Made by a program: the position numbers and the translations under genes. Shown one piece after another: positions 11,524 through 23,022 of a stretch of 64,000 nt of DNA. Within the stretch, counting starts at the first letter, position 1. Every line of letters starts with the position of its first letter. Where the stretch lies: NCBI GenBank assembly GCA_022560025.1, contig JAFISE010000013.1:62001-126000 (forward strand), given 5' to 3'. The notes beneath the pieces are model-generated. The model did not search any database. It was not told the DNA's origin and saw only the letters and a list, made by a program, of their open reading frames with translations. The stretch is from Stagonosporopsis chrysanthemi (taxonomy: Eukaryota > Ascomycota > Dothideomycetes > Pleosporales > Didymellaceae).

Positions 11524-13252
11524 GCAAGGGAAAAGCACTCTGGGGCGGTTTTATTCTTCATCGCGCATAGAGTGGAAGAAAATTACTTGGAAGTAGTAGA
11601 CTTTCCATGCGTCGCGTCGGGCGTGGAGAACTTGTTTTGGCCAAAGGAGAATATTGTTGTTAGACAAGGGGATTGATTAGTGGGTCCGCCGTCAGCACCA
11701 AGCTGCGCGTGTCAAATGATTGAATTTTAACCGAAAGAGTGACAGTAACAAGCCGGGCGTAGTAGGATCATAAGGTGTAGTGGCAGAGAGAGGTTTGGGG
11801 GGGGGGGGGGGGCAGGTTCGCAAAGCAAAGGCAGAAACAATCAAGTAGCAAGCAAGCAAGCAAGCAACAAGTAATCCAATCCACAATTCCAGCACTCCAG
11901 GTACTTGTCTCTTGTCCTACTCTCTTGGTCTGGTGGGTGGCACCCCGGTGTGAGGACTGCGGCTGCTTCACCTGCTGCTGCTGCTGGCACAGTGTGGGGT
12001 GGTGTAGAGTTGGAGTCACGAGCCTGATCTGTGTCGCCAAGCAAGGGCCAAAGTAGGGGATGGGTTTAGAGCTTCCCTCGCAGCCAGCCTTTATGGCACA
12101 ATGCCGGACGAAGAGAAGGAAATTAATTGGAGACTGACTACAAAGCGAGTAGGTAGTCGTTCATTGGCTTTACAGCAGAGTTGAGCCTCTGGCTTCACAG
12201 CAGAGTTGAGGAGCATCTGTATTACTTTTCAAGCTCTTTTGATTTGCAGCTACGGGGGGTCCCATCAGCGAATGGCTCCGATGCCGCTTGTTCTATGTGC
12301 AGCTATTGTTAGGTTCTATGAAAAAAATCCTTCGAAATCTTTTGAAAGTGCCAAGTAGCTGCCGAGGAGCTCCTGGGTGTGCGGTAAGAGATTGTAAAGG
12401 AGGTGGGACGCGACGGCGTTTGGAGATACGAGGAGAGTTGGCGAGAGCTGGGAGTTGCACCGCGTGGATATTACTTCGGTCTGCTCGTCTAGGCACTATT
12501 TCTATCTTTCCACATCTTCTCTGCTGTCTACATATCAGAAAGGCCGGAATTGAGATCGCTGCTTCCAAGACCTCACAAGCTCTTGACCGTTGGGCCTAGT
12601 TCTTAGCGAACGCGGGGTACCCAGCTAGTTTAGACACTCAATACCTAGCGCTACATACTCTCCTGCAAACATACAAACTACACACACTCTACCACAACAT
12701 CCGTTCAAGCTCACTACTACAAGTCGCTCGCACAAAAATTCGCAATGACCACAAGACTCAATCCTACGCACCTCCAAAGATCCAGACTCTCCCCCCCCCC
12801 TACCACTCCTCCCCTGATAAAACTGTGGCGTGCTCGTACACGGCCTTTTTCGATATTACCCCGCAAGTCCCTGGTCGTTGTGGCGCCATTTCTCGGAAAT
12901 ACATGTGATTTTTGCCTGAAACCTCTTGGGAGATTGCCAGATTGAGTCATGGTCCCGTCGCAGCGCGCGCTCCGTATTGGCTGCGGAGGGTTGTTCAGCG
13001 GGCTTGTGTTTTTGTGTCCACGACGCGAGGGCGGTGCCGGCGAGACTGGGGAGCGTGTATGCATGCGTTGGGGGGTGGGTGGAAGACAAAGGGGGTCGTG
13101 ATGGGTGGTATAAGAAGTGCGGTACGGCGTTTGCGTTTTATCTTTTGTGAGAAACCTTGCAACGAGTTGGAACTGTGATAGTTTGGACAAGAGCTAGAGC
13201 ACTGTGCGAAAGAGAGTCGTAAAGGGAAGGATAAGAAAAAAGAAAGCTGACC
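11524..13252. other. Intergenic region, 1.7 kb
   Basis: Nothing gene-like. It contains a 16-base G run (11797-11812), a tandem duplication (12166-12210) and a short C run near 12790. The last few hundred bases are the likely promoter of the lipocalin-like gene. Confidence 0.6.
12166..12210. repeat. Two-copy 25-base direct repeat
   Basis: GGCTTTACAGCAGAGTTGAG (12166-12185) recurs with one base change at 12191-12210. Confidence 0.85.
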
Positions 13253-13884
13253 ATGCGTTTCACTGCCCCCCTTGTTGCGGCTTTGGCAACCACATCGCTT
13301 GCGTCTGCGCTCCCCAACTCGAGCAAACCCAAATCAGTCAAACCCCAAGACATCATCAACGCACTCGCAGGAACCTACTCTCTCGTCAACACAAGCAGGT
13401 ACCTTGTTCCCCCCCCCCCTTCCCCCCCCCTCCCCCCCCCTGCTAACCCCCCCCCCCCCCTCCCAGCACCCACGACAACGTCCCCATCCTCGACGCCGCC
13501 TACGGCAGCGCCCCCGTCGGCCTCCTAACCTACACGCGCTCAGGCTACATGAGCGCAACCATCACCGCCACGGAGCCCGCGCTGCGCCCCAACCTAACCT
13601 TCCCCTTCCAGCCCTCGGACCTCGACGCCGACTGGGCGCTGGTCGGCAAGCACAGCATCGGGTACGCGGGGCCGTTCCGCGTCAACACGGCGCTGCCCGC
13701 CAACACCACCGCGGGCCAGCTGTTCCACGGGCCGCTGACGGTCGCGAATGTGCCGACGTGGGTGGGGACTGAGCAGAGGCGCAATTTCACGGTTGTGAGG
13801 GAGGGGGGCCATGTGTATGTGCGCATTGGGAGTGAGCGGGGGGGAGGGTTTCGTGGCGTGCTTTGGTGGAGGAAGTTGGATTAG
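13253..13884 (+). CDS. Secreted lipocalin-like domain protein
   Basis: Two exons, 13253-13398 and 13467-13884, giving 187 residues. The first 19 residues (MRFTAPLVAALATTSLASA) form a clear signal peptide. The mature part has LAGTYSLVNTS, then YGSAPVGLLTYTRSGYMSATI, then WALVGKHSIGYAGPFRVN and a final WVGTEQRRNFTV strand. This is the layout of the fungal lipocalin-like domain (Pfam lipocalin_5 type), a small beta-barrel of unknown ligand. The intron (GTACCT..CCCAG) is unusual in being almost pure C between the splice sites. Several N-glycosylation sites (NLT, NTT, NFT) fit secretion. The family assignment is from pattern memory. Confidence 0.75.
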
Positions 13885-14699
13885 AGAGAGGGGGGAAAGG
13901 GGGGTTGGGATGTGTGTGTATATACGTGGGAAGATAGAAATGGTTTCCTAGAGTAGTGGTTTTTTTTTGTGCGTTGCTTACTGTATAGCGGGTTTGTGTA
14001 GTGCTTTTGCTAAATTTGCGTGCGCTCTTGCTTGATTTCTGTGTTAAGAGATGCAGTGCATCTTTCTTTGTCTGGACTCGGGTAGAGTGAGTTTTGGACT
14101 CGGGTAGACTAAGTTTTACAGTTAGGCTAGAGCTTAGACTCGTATATATCAGACTTCTATCCTTAAAACTCACATAGACCTGACTTTGGACTTGTGCAGA
14201 CTAGAATCAAAACCCGCATAACCTAGAGTACTAAACTTGCTGCATTAATACTACAAGGTCAATGCCGCCCGAGATGCTCGAGCACTCTTGTAAGTCAGCA
14301 TCTAAGCGCAGCAGTCTCGGCCGATTGCAGGGAGCTTTGTAGGAATGCGGTGAACCATGAGCCAGGTAGCTGGACAACGCTAGATCCGACCAACGCGGGA
14401 TGCCTATCGTCCACACCGTTCAAACCACCAGAAATCAACATCTCTACATGTTTGTAAACATCAACCGCATGGATGATGCGGCAACGCGTCCCACCAAATT
14501 TCAAGTTTTACCCGTGCAGCACTTCTCATCACGCGAACGGGTGACGTCAGTGCAGCTCATCTGAACCTCCGCATCAAAACCACTGCGTCTCCAAACACTA
14601 GCATGGCATAACCCCATTGGCCCTGGTCCGTCTCCTGACACCAGCAAACACCCCAAACCACATCTACACAAACCACCAAACCGCGCAACACCCGCAGCA
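13885..14699. other. Intergenic region with a short tandem repeat
   Basis: Downstream of the lipocalin-like gene. The 14074-14117 repeat is embedded in a stretch with several looser ACTCGNGTAGA-like words (to about 14220). No gene is seen. Confidence 0.6.
14074..14117. repeat. Two 22-base tandem copies (GGACTCGGGTAGA...)
   Basis: Units 14074-14095 and 14096-14117 share GGACTCGGGTAGA and AGTTTT and differ at about four bases. Confidence 0.85.
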
Positions 14700-15509
14700 A
14701 TGGCCGTCGACACCCAAAAAGAGCCCTCGGTCGCCGAGCTCAAGGACATCGCCTCCAACGCCGACGCCCCCGAGGACAAGCTCCAAGCCGCCGCCGCCCA
14801 GGCCGAAGCCGCGCTGTCGTCGTACAAGACGGCGTCGTCGCTGCGTGAAGCCGCCGCCGCGATCCGCGACCCGGCCAAGCGCGAAAAGTACCTGCGCGAT
14901 GCGTACAACAAGGAGATCGAGGCGCACGGCAACAGCAAGAAGGCGCGCATGCTGCAGTCCGGCGCGTTCCAGGGGACCGTGGGCGGCGCGGGCATTGGCG
15001 CGGTGGTCGCGGGCGGCTTGGGCACCGTCGTCGGCACGCTGGTCGGGACCGTGACGGCGGTGCCGGCCACGGCTGTGGGCGGGCTGGTGGGCGCGGGCGT
15101 GGGGCTGGGACATGGGAGTTGGATCAAGCTGGGGAAGGTGGGGGAGGGGAAGGGGAAGGGGAAGGGGAAGGGCGAGAAGGAGGGTGAAGATGGCGACGAG
15201 AATAAGGAGAATGAGGGGCCTGAGCAGAAGGGCGTAGAGGAGGAGGTTGATATTGAGGATGCGGTGCCGAATCCTGAGGTGCTGAGGAAGGCTGCTGAGG
15301 ATATCAAGGAGGAGAGGGAGAAGGGGAACTTGCAGCCCGAGGGCGGTGAGGGTGGCGAGAAGGAGAGGAAGAAGCCCAGGAAACTCGCCAGGCAGATCAG
15401 CGAGCAGGGCGTCCCGCAGCAGCCGGCATCGCCAGAGACGCCTACATCCGAGAGGAAGAAGCCAAGGAAGATTGAGGTGCGGAGCAAGCAGGAGGCGCAA
15501 GCCGCTTGA
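14700..15509 (+). CDS. Hypothetical protein with a glycine-zipper hydrophobic segment
   Basis: Single exon, 269 residues; not recognised. Residues 1-85 are Ala/Glu/Lys-rich and predicted helical (ALSSYKTASSLREAAAAIRD, then KREKYLRDAYNKEIEAHG). Residues 88-145 form a Gly/Ala/Val-rich hydrophobic block with GxxxG spacing (GGAGIGAVVAGGLGTVVG and on to VGGLVGAGVGLG), typical of glycine-zipper membrane-inserting segments. The C-terminal half is charged and disordered, with a (Gly-Lys)n run and repeated KKPRK motifs. The arrangement suggests a peripheral or membrane-inserted protein, but no function can be given. Codon use matches the neighbouring housekeeping genes. Confidence 0.75.
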   Translation: MAVDTQKEPSVAELKDIASNADAPEDKLQAAAAQAEAALSSYKTASSLREAAAAIRDPAKREKYLRDAYNKEIEAHGNSKKARMLQSGAFQGTVGGAGIGAVVAGGLGTVVGTLVGTVTAVPATAVGGLVGAGVGLGHGSWIKLGKVGEGKGKGKGKGEKEGEDGDENKENEGPEQKGVEEEVDIEDAVPNPEVLRKAAEDIKEEREKGNLQPEGGEGGEKERKKPRKLARQISEQGVPQQPASPETPTSERKKPRKIEVRSKQEAQAA

Positions 15510-15632
15510 CCGCCGTCCACGAGTAGGAGTTTTGGATTCTGTGTCCACATCTTAATCCGGCATATTTACATCGTACATTAGCGTCAGCGAAAACAATCCG
15601 ACATGTATCTACTACGTTCAGGTAAGCAACAA

Positions 15633-17192
15633 CTAATGATGATTCGAGAACAGACCCGCCCTATGTAATGCCTCGACGGCAGCACCTCCAACAACAAACC
15701 CCAAAGCAAACACACTCGCCGCCCCTCCGTGCGGTCGAAACTTGGCACGACACGGCGCATTCGGTACCTGCTGAATCTGCGGGCCCTCGACCTCACCAAC
15801 TTCCTCACGCCCCTCAACCTCACCCTCTTCAACATCACCACCGACCCCCACCTCCCCAGCCTCAACAGCAAGCTCCTCCCGATACGCATCCCACACATCC
15901 CATCTCTTTTTACTTCCACTCGTATCCACCCGGTCCCACCCCTCCTTCAGCGGGCGATCCCGCCACCGCAACACCCGCCCCGCGCTGCACTTCTCCCCTG
16001 TCTCGAGCGCATGGACCGCCACCTCCCGCTGGGGCGGGGGACGCGTGTGCTGCGGCGCGGTGCGGAGGATGCTGTGCGGCGGCGGCGGGGCGGGCGTGGA
16101 TTCCAGGAAATCCGCGGATAGGGATGGCGAGGGGGCGAAGAGGCGGTCGATGTCGGCGTCCAGGCGGATGTGGGTGTGTGGGTTGAAAGCAACGGTTGCG
16201 GAGAGGCAGCGGCGTTTGCGCTTGGGTGGGGCGAGGTCCTGGTCGCTGTTGTTGTCGTCGTTGTCGTCGTTGTCAGTCGTGTAGTGAGGCGTGAGGAGTG
16301 GCGTCGCGACCAAGTCGACAAAGAAGCGCTGTTCCCGTGTGAAAAGATAGTCACGGCTGGAATAGTACTGCGGGGAAGGAAAGTCAGGACGCGCGGCTGC
16401 TTCCATTTCTCGACCACGCTTGAGGCCCATTGTCGCCGAGTGCTCTTCGACTTTACCCAGCGTGTTCTTGGAGTTGTGCCACGCGCGTAACGCCGCTGCA
16501 GCAGTGTAGTTCTGCGCGTCTTCCAGCTGCTGCTGCGTCTCTGCATCCCGCAGCTCCCTGGGGTTCCTCCTCTCCCACGACATCTCGCCGTAGCGAATCT
16601 CCTTCAGACGAGCAATCATGTTCAGAAGCGCAGTCTTGCCGCGGGGATAGCTGACTTCAACACCGTCGCCCTCGCCCCGGACGTGGCTATCTCGCCCGTG
16701 AGTGTCACGTCGCTTGAGCTTTCCGGTTATAAACTTGTAGCGCTCACGCTCGCGGTTCTGTGCGTCGTCCCCAAAACCGTGGACTGCAAGGGTGCGCCAG
16801 TTCTCGCTTCCGCCGCGCGATGTGATTTTCAGTGCTGGTGTGCGAGCGAGGACGAAGCACTCGTTGAACTGGCAGTAGGGGCATTGAGGGGATATATAGG
16901 TGTCGGCGTAGGCTGGGTGGATTGGGTGGCCACAGCTTTCTGGGAAATCGTGGACTGGGTGGTCTCCAGGGGGGCTAGTGCTGCCGGTGCTGGGCGTCGA
17001 GGGGGTTGGACTTGGTCCTGGGTGTGAGCTGAGATAGCTGTCAGGCGGAGTGGTGTGCTCGAATGCCTCCGGAGTCGTAAATGCGCCGGCTCGGAGAAAA
17101 GGAGGTGTGTCTGAGTCCAAAATAGGTTGTTGTAGTGTGGGCAAGCCGGTCAGCGAGCGGCGCGTAGGACTGCTTTCTCCACTGGGCGTCAT
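15633..17192 (-). CDS. Hypothetical 519-residue protein
   Basis: Single exon. The start at 17192 (MTPSGESSPTRRS) was preferred to an upstream in-frame Met at 17324, because the intervening 44 residues look like translated leader. The N-terminal 90 residues are Ser/Pro/Thr-rich. A small Cys/His cluster follows (ESCGHPIHPAY...SPQCPYCQFNEC, about residues 89-118), possibly metal-binding. A central helical region (NMIARLKEIRYGEMSWERRNPRELRD) is likely conserved. There is an Asp/Asn run (NDDNDDNNSDQD) and a KRKRR basic patch that could serve as a nuclear signal. The extreme C-terminus is hydrophobic (ASVFALGFVVGGAAVEALHRAGLF), possibly a tail anchor. I do not recognise the family. Confidence 0.75.
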   Translation of the reverse strand: MTPSGESSPTRRSLTGLPTLQQPILDSDTPPFLRAGAFTTPEAFEHTTPPDSYLSSHPGPSPTPSTPSTGSTSPPGDHPVHDFPESCGHPIHPAYADTYISPQCPYCQFNECFVLARTPALKITSRGGSENWRTLAVHGFGDDAQNRERERYKFITGKLKRRDTHGRDSHVRGEGDGVEVSYPRGKTALLNMIARLKEIRYGEMSWERRNPRELRDAETQQQLEDAQNYTAAAALRAWHNSKNTLGKVEEHSATMGLKRGREMEAAARPDFPSPQYYSSRDYLFTREQRFFVDLVATPLLTPHYTTDNDDNDDNNSDQDLAPPKRKRRCLSATVAFNPHTHIRLDADIDRLFAPSPSLSADFLESTPAPPPPHSILRTAPQHTRPPPQREVAVHALETGEKCSAGRVLRWRDRPLKEGWDRVDTSGSKKRWDVWDAYREELAVEAGEVGVGGDVEEGEVEGREEVGEVEGPQIQQVPNAPCRAKFRPHGGAASVFALGFVVGGAAVEALHRAGLFSNHH

Positions 17193-17432
17193 GTTAGTGT
17201 GTGTGATAGGACAGTGTGAAGAATAGGGTACAAAACGACATTTTTGTAGTTTATTACATACATATGGTTGAGAAATATAGACAAGGCATTGTGCGATAAA
17301 ATAGACAGAACAAACAATAGACAATCCTGACCTGTGCGTAGGTGAAAGTGACTTTGTCTAAGACAAGGCCACAAAGCCGCCTTCACTTTTCCATGACAAG
17401 GACGAAATTCGACACAAGCCAAGAGCGACGAC

Positions 17433-19152
17433 CTAGATGTCAACACACTCCCAGCTTGTAAGTAGGTTCGCATCACCCTTGCCCTTGTATTGGTTGCGCT
17501 TGGGGTACTTGCAGTGCGCGCGCTGGAACTTGACGCCAAGGCTTTGTGTGTCGTTGACATACTTGGTGCCAATGAGCACCTCAGGAGCATTGCCCTTCTC
17601 GACCCAGTCGACAATGGCCATCAAGATGTTCTCCTTGGGCTTGTAGGTAGAGACCTCGTTGAGAGCCTGGCCAATCACGTGCGCACCGTCTCCTCCGGAG
17701 CAGTGACTTGTACCACTCACGGTGAAGTATCGGTAGAACTTGTCAAGCTGTGCAGGCGAGAGGCCCATTGTCTTGCTGACATGCTCGTAATACCTAGGTG
17801 AGTTGGCGCTCGAGATGATAGCATCCATGGCGCCGTGCCAGTGCAGAATCTTCGAGTTCTTCCTGGCTTTGCTCAGGTCACCGTTCCAGGTCTGGATGTT
17901 GTTTGGGTTGATACGTGCAGCGTTGTCAAAGTCGGTTGAGTTCAAACGTGCAGGGTCCCATGTGGTATCGTTGTAGATAGCATATCTGAACCAATCGGTT
18001 GTGTAGGGGAACGGGTTTCCACCGAACAGGATGCCAGATGCAATTGTCTCAGCACCGGGTTGCAGACGAGGGTAAACGAGATCACCGTTGTCGTTGTAGA
18101 GTGGTGAGTACACAGTCTTCACGGTCTGGACCTGCTTAGCGGTCAGGCAAGATGCGTTGGCGCTACCTTTGCAAAGCAGGCCAGAAGGATCGTAGTTGCA
18201 CTGTGGGGGGTATTCCAGGACGCCGTCGGCATAGCCATCAAGCAGATCACACTGCTTCAAGATGTCCGCATGAACATCCGCCCACTGCGCACGAGTGAGG
18301 AATGTATCCGAGGTGTTGGTTCCAGTAGCACGGAAGAACGTGCCACTCCAGGAAGTGAGGTTGAGGAAAGAGAGGGCTGGAGCGCCTGAAACGATACCAT
18401 CAAACTCTTCAGGGAAGTCCTGTGCAGCCTTGAAGCCTTGACGGCCGCCGGTCGAGCATCCAAAGTAGTACGACTTGTTGTGCTTCTTGCCGTAGAAGCT
18501 CTTGGTGATTTGCTTGCCAACACGCGTGCCGGTTTGAAGCCTAGGTATGTTAGCAAACCTGTTTCCATGTGCGTTTGTATCTTCACTCACGCGCGATACG
18601 CAAAATCTTCAACAACGGCTGCGTTCTGATAGAAGGGTGCACCTCCTGTTCCGTTGTGGCCGTTGTTCGTTCCGGCACTTGCGAAGCCTGCGCCAGAAGT
18701 GTAGGCCAGATCTTGATATTTAATGCAACCGTTCAAGCCACCGTTACCTGGTTCATCGTCAGTCGTCAAAATCATCGTCTCTTCTCGATAGCTTTCTTAC
18801 CGGTGCTGAGGTACCGCCCTGTCCAGTTGGAAGGAAGCCATGCTTCCATGTTGAATCCAGAATGGTCAGTCGTCGAAACATAGACCCCGATTCGGCAAAT
18901 ATCCGCAGGGACAAGCTGGACGTTCTGTGTGCACGTCGGATGATTGTCCGGGAAAGTCAGATTAGTTCCGCCGGCGACGAACTCTGAAAAGTTGACGACA
19001 CCGTTCTTAATCTGGAGTTTTGAGGCGATGGAAGCGCATGTGGACTGGAACTCCTTTGGCGCAGTCATTGACGAAGGCTTTGATTTTGCGGGCGATGCAG
19101 TAGCCAGGGACGCGGTCAGCAGCGCTGCCCACGCAGATTGTTCGAACTTCAT
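17433..19152 (-). CDS. Secreted tannase/feruloyl esterase family hydrolase
   Basis: Three exons: 19152-18801, 18747-18591 and 18540-17433 (introns of 53 and 50 bases), giving 538 residues. The start at 19152 gives a good signal peptide (MKFEQSAWAALLTASLATASP); a Met four codons upstream is possible. The nucleophile lies in GCSTGG (Ser about 199), the acid in HGAMDAII, and the His in SGTSHCSGG. In this family the Cys next to the Ser and the Cys next to the His form a disulphide that holds the triad together, and both are present here. A Ca-binding-type Asp/Gly-rich lid segment (QCDLLDGYADGVL) is also present. Family members cleave gallate or hydroxycinnamate esters in plant cell walls and tannins. 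Substrate preference cannot be read from the sequence. Confidence 0.92.
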
Positions 19153-22100
19153 CTTGGGAGGCAATGATAGGACTGAGTATGGTCTTCTTCTTCAAGAACA
19201 CCGGATGGCTTTTGTAGTTGAATTCATCAGGATCGTCGGTCCTATCTGCATACGCAGGGCTGTGTAGCGGCGTTCACTAGCATTGCAGGCCCACAATTGT
19301 TTCGTGCATCACAGTCTGGGGTGCTTCGGTATATGGGCCTAGTTTGGAGCAAACAACAATGCTATCCCTGCCGTGACGACATGCCGTAATTTACCCCTCA
19401 AAGTGGCTGGGGTCCGTTCCTTCATACCTGCTTAAGGGGGCATTAGTGGGCTGCAAACGTGCGACTCCTTCCAACCAGAGGTGTCTGGCAATACATTCAG
19501 CCACAGGCGCCGATGGAAAGACTTGAAATCATCTGCACACGCAAGCCATAAATTTTGCCGAAAGAACTACCGTGTCTAGAACAACCAAAGGATGTTCGGA
19601 ACTCCAAGAAGGTTTTCCGGACACGTGAGACTGGAACGAGCTTCTGACTGGCCACGACTTTCAAAAAATTGCAGTGCTCCAGACCTGTAGTGTCTAAGCA
19701 TGTTCGCTTCTTCCAGTAGACCCATAGCTCTGACTTCGCCAGTAAATATGCCGGCTTGAGGTTACCATTTACTGCAGACGAGCAAATGACTTGCATTCGC
19801 AATCCTGGATTGCCAAATCTCCTACGTGCTCTGTTCCCTGAACAAAAATGCTTCGATGATTACTGTTTATGTTATTACAGGGCTGGCGTCTGTTAATATG
19901 CAAGACACTTTTTGGACTGCTCCGCGCCGCGCGTTCCAGGCGCTGGTCCCCTCTCAGTAGGACCGAGCACGGCGATGTCCAGAATGGACACTTGGATATG
20001 AGCTGCTCGCGATTCCTTCATCCTTTCGTCTCAAAACTATGCGCATTTATTAAAACTGAGTTCGTCAATAATAACCCTCGGCGAAATGCTTGTTCTCGAT
20101 TGCTCGGCAAGAGCCGCATCAATCAAACAGATTCAAACAAGCAAACGACAAGCCTCAGCCCTGTTTCACTCTGTCTTTCGACAGGCCTGATTGGAGCACC
20201 GCAATCAATGAGCAATATGTCAATTGATCTTGATTTGACTGCACGCGGTCCGTACACTACCAGCTTCTAACCTGAGGCACATCGCTCAGCGTTGCTTCGT
20301 GGTATGCCTTGGGAACTCCTTGACGTACCGTCTTCCAACCAAGTAAGAATATAGGGATAGAGAAACAGTGGAGGTGTGTTGTTCTTGTTCTCCGCCCTAG
20401 CGCACCATGACCCTGTGAACTGATTTATACACAAACGACAACGACAGAGTCGATGCTCAGACCTAGCTGTCCCAGGATCTGGAAGTTCTGATCAGCTCCA
20501 ACCGCGACAGTAACCTTTTTGTCGCAACGACAAACACCTCGACCGCATCTCGGAACAGACTGTGGCACTCCCTCGGAGAACTTCACAAAGTTGTCCTACC
20601 TGACGTTGTGTTCCGAAGCGTACTGAAGACATGGCTGGGCCGGGATATGGCCGTTTCTGAAATATGGCAACGCATCCTTTTTGATCATACTTTTGCACTA
20701 AGTCTATCACAGTTGCCTCAGTAGACAATATCAGATATGAGGCAGAAGACAATGATAGCGATACCAACGAAGAACTTCCCTTGGTACTCATATGAACGGC
20801 GCTATCGGCTCTGTGCAGTCAATGGCATGCAGAAAACGATGTACGGACAAACAGTAAAACTTGTTGCGTAAACGTGACAGGATCGCGAACTCTGCACAGC
20901 CATTATTGCAGCGACATGCGACCCACCACAGAACCTGCAACGACAGTGAACTCCTGCTGTGCATGCTGACACTTGGCGGCACCTTGCTGTATATTACAGA
21001 GAGCCGCAAGAAAGCCATCCGATGCATACGAATTCTTGAGAGCGTTGGAGTGAAGAGTGAGAACTCTGGCAGTTGATCTCGCCTCAGGGGTAGCTTGGTT
21101 TGTTCAACAGCTGCGGTCTCTCACGCTAAGAAACGTGCCTTCTTTCATTCCATGATCTGCCCTCTGAGGGAAATTTACAAAGCTAGCGTCAATCTGAATC
21201 GTCTGAATGGTCCACATGGATCGCTCGCTTCTAAGACAGCCATGTGTCGGGGCGACGTCAGCTCCAGTGCAGATCTTGAAACTCTAGTTTTCGAGCGCAA
21301 AGCAGCCATCTTCACCACTCCAACCGCAGTCTAACTGCCACGAGGCCGCGATCATGTCAGGATAAATGTTACATTCTCCTATGATTGGCAGTAGACGTCG
21401 CTCACTATCTATGATATCCGGACCTTTGCGCTTGAGCCTGATGCTGCGAACGTAGTTGGGATAAGCCGAAGTCTCCGCACATCTGAACCTTACTCATAGA
21501 TTGGCAGCTGTACGCAGTGCGCGCTAGTTCATTTTACGAACTGTGTTAGCAGCGCGTCCAGACAAGACGGATGTATTGTGCCTCGGCGTTTTCGGTGTGG
21601 ACGAAGGACCAACGTGACAGGCACGATAAGCCGAAGCCTGGCATCCATATCACACCATGACTTATGGGATACGGTCACTTGTAATGGAACCTGCGATCTA
21701 AGCGCTTTTAAAGTCTGAATCGGATGTGGAAGGGCGTCTGCATCTACCTTGCGTCGATACGGATCTGGAGGTTACAGTTCTCTGTACTTAACCAGCGCAT
21801 TCAGAGAACACTGAAGCTGCGGCGCATGTTCGAACCGAAATCACGTTGACAAGTCCGTTCGAGAGCGTGGTGAGATCTGCGGTCTTGATCAACCTATGTA
21901 TTGCTCATCAACCTCAGAATGTCTCGTTCAAACCTCCTAACTGCGAAAATGAACTCCAACAATGGCATACAAACCCATACATATGGCAATGATGGCCTTA
22001 CTGCAGTACGCTCTGCTTGTATTGGCGCACCCAGTGACAGAGGTTTCTCATAACCCGCGGGACGATACGCCTCACGTGGCTCTAGGCGAAGGTGTAGGAG

Positions 22101-22240
22101 GTCGGACGATGGTTGTAGTTTCCTGCATGACTTTCTCATTTCTGCTAGCTTTAGCTCAAGATAAGCCGATTCTACATATCACTTTTTCAACATGCTTTCT
22201 GAGCTCGAACTAACACGGTAAAGGCTATCGAGCAGGTCGC
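19153..22240. other. Gene-poor region, 3.1 kb
   Basis: No frame over 135 codons and no recognisable domain on either strand. Composition is closer to 50 percent GC than the flanks. The first few hundred bases are the esterase promoter; upstream exons of the membrane protein at 22241 could lie near the right end. I found no transposase or terminal repeats. Confidence 0.55.
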
Positions 22241-23022
22241 ATGGCTGGTCAGAAGTCGACCGCGAGGATTACAGACGTTCTTTTGTACGCCCAAGGCTTC
22301 GTCGGCACTGCTTTCGTCTTTGCTGTTGGCATCAACTCGGCTGGAATCATGGGCTACGAATTCGTCTCACCAAGAGCCGAGCTGTCGCGTTTCGACGGGA
22401 TTTGTAGAATTGGCATCTATCCAGGTTCTGGAATCGCGGTCATCGTTCTAGATACAACCATCAAGGTGGCATTGACTTGCATATTCATATGGCAGTTGCG
22501 ACCCGCCTTAGGATCGCTCACACGCTGGCGATCCAGTTACGAAACCAAATCTGCCAGCGGAGCGACCAAACAGTCCTTCCTGGATGTACTCAGACGGCGG
22601 AGCGACGATCAGGAGCAACGATCGAGTTGAATACCTCTCAACGTAACCTCAAGATCATGCTGTTTCGCAACGTCATTGGTTCGAGTCTACTACTTTGTGC
22701 TACCATCGCGAACAAAGCCATCTTCCTTGCTTGGAGTATTGCAAAGCATAGCCATGCATGCCAACTGATGCGCTTGACGGACAGTAAGCCCATCGTGGTG
22801 TTGAGCAATTAGCACTCGTACTAATGAACATTCCTAGTTGTATTGGGCATGCTGATCACGAATTGGCTGACGATGTGCTCGAAACCGGCTGCTGGTGAAG
22901 CCCAACAACAGAAGGATACGTTGGCGGGCCGGAGCTCAGATTTGGTACTGGATGCTTTGCTGGGGTTGCTCGGCGAGACGGCAGAGATGAGGACACAGAA
23001 TTTACCTCACTCACACACCTGA
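22241..23022 (+). CDS. Fungal multi-span membrane protein, incomplete or decaying
   Basis: Proposed exons are 22241-22585, 22627-22783 and 22838-23022, giving 228 residues in closed phase. Four or five hydrophobic segments are visible, with FDGICRIGIYPGSG, then IVLDTTIKVALTCIFIWQLRPAL, then a LKIMLFRNVIGSSLLL segment and a final VLGMLITNWLTMCSK. This order (CRIG, a helix ending LRPL, R-N-x-I-G-S, and a final helix ending W-L-T) occurs in a fungal family of small integral membrane proteins without known function. The first intron would be only 41 bases, below the usual minimum, so a frameshift is the alternative explanation. The N-terminal helices expected for the family are not found, so the gene may be truncated or have unresolved upstream exons. 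Confidence 0.5.
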
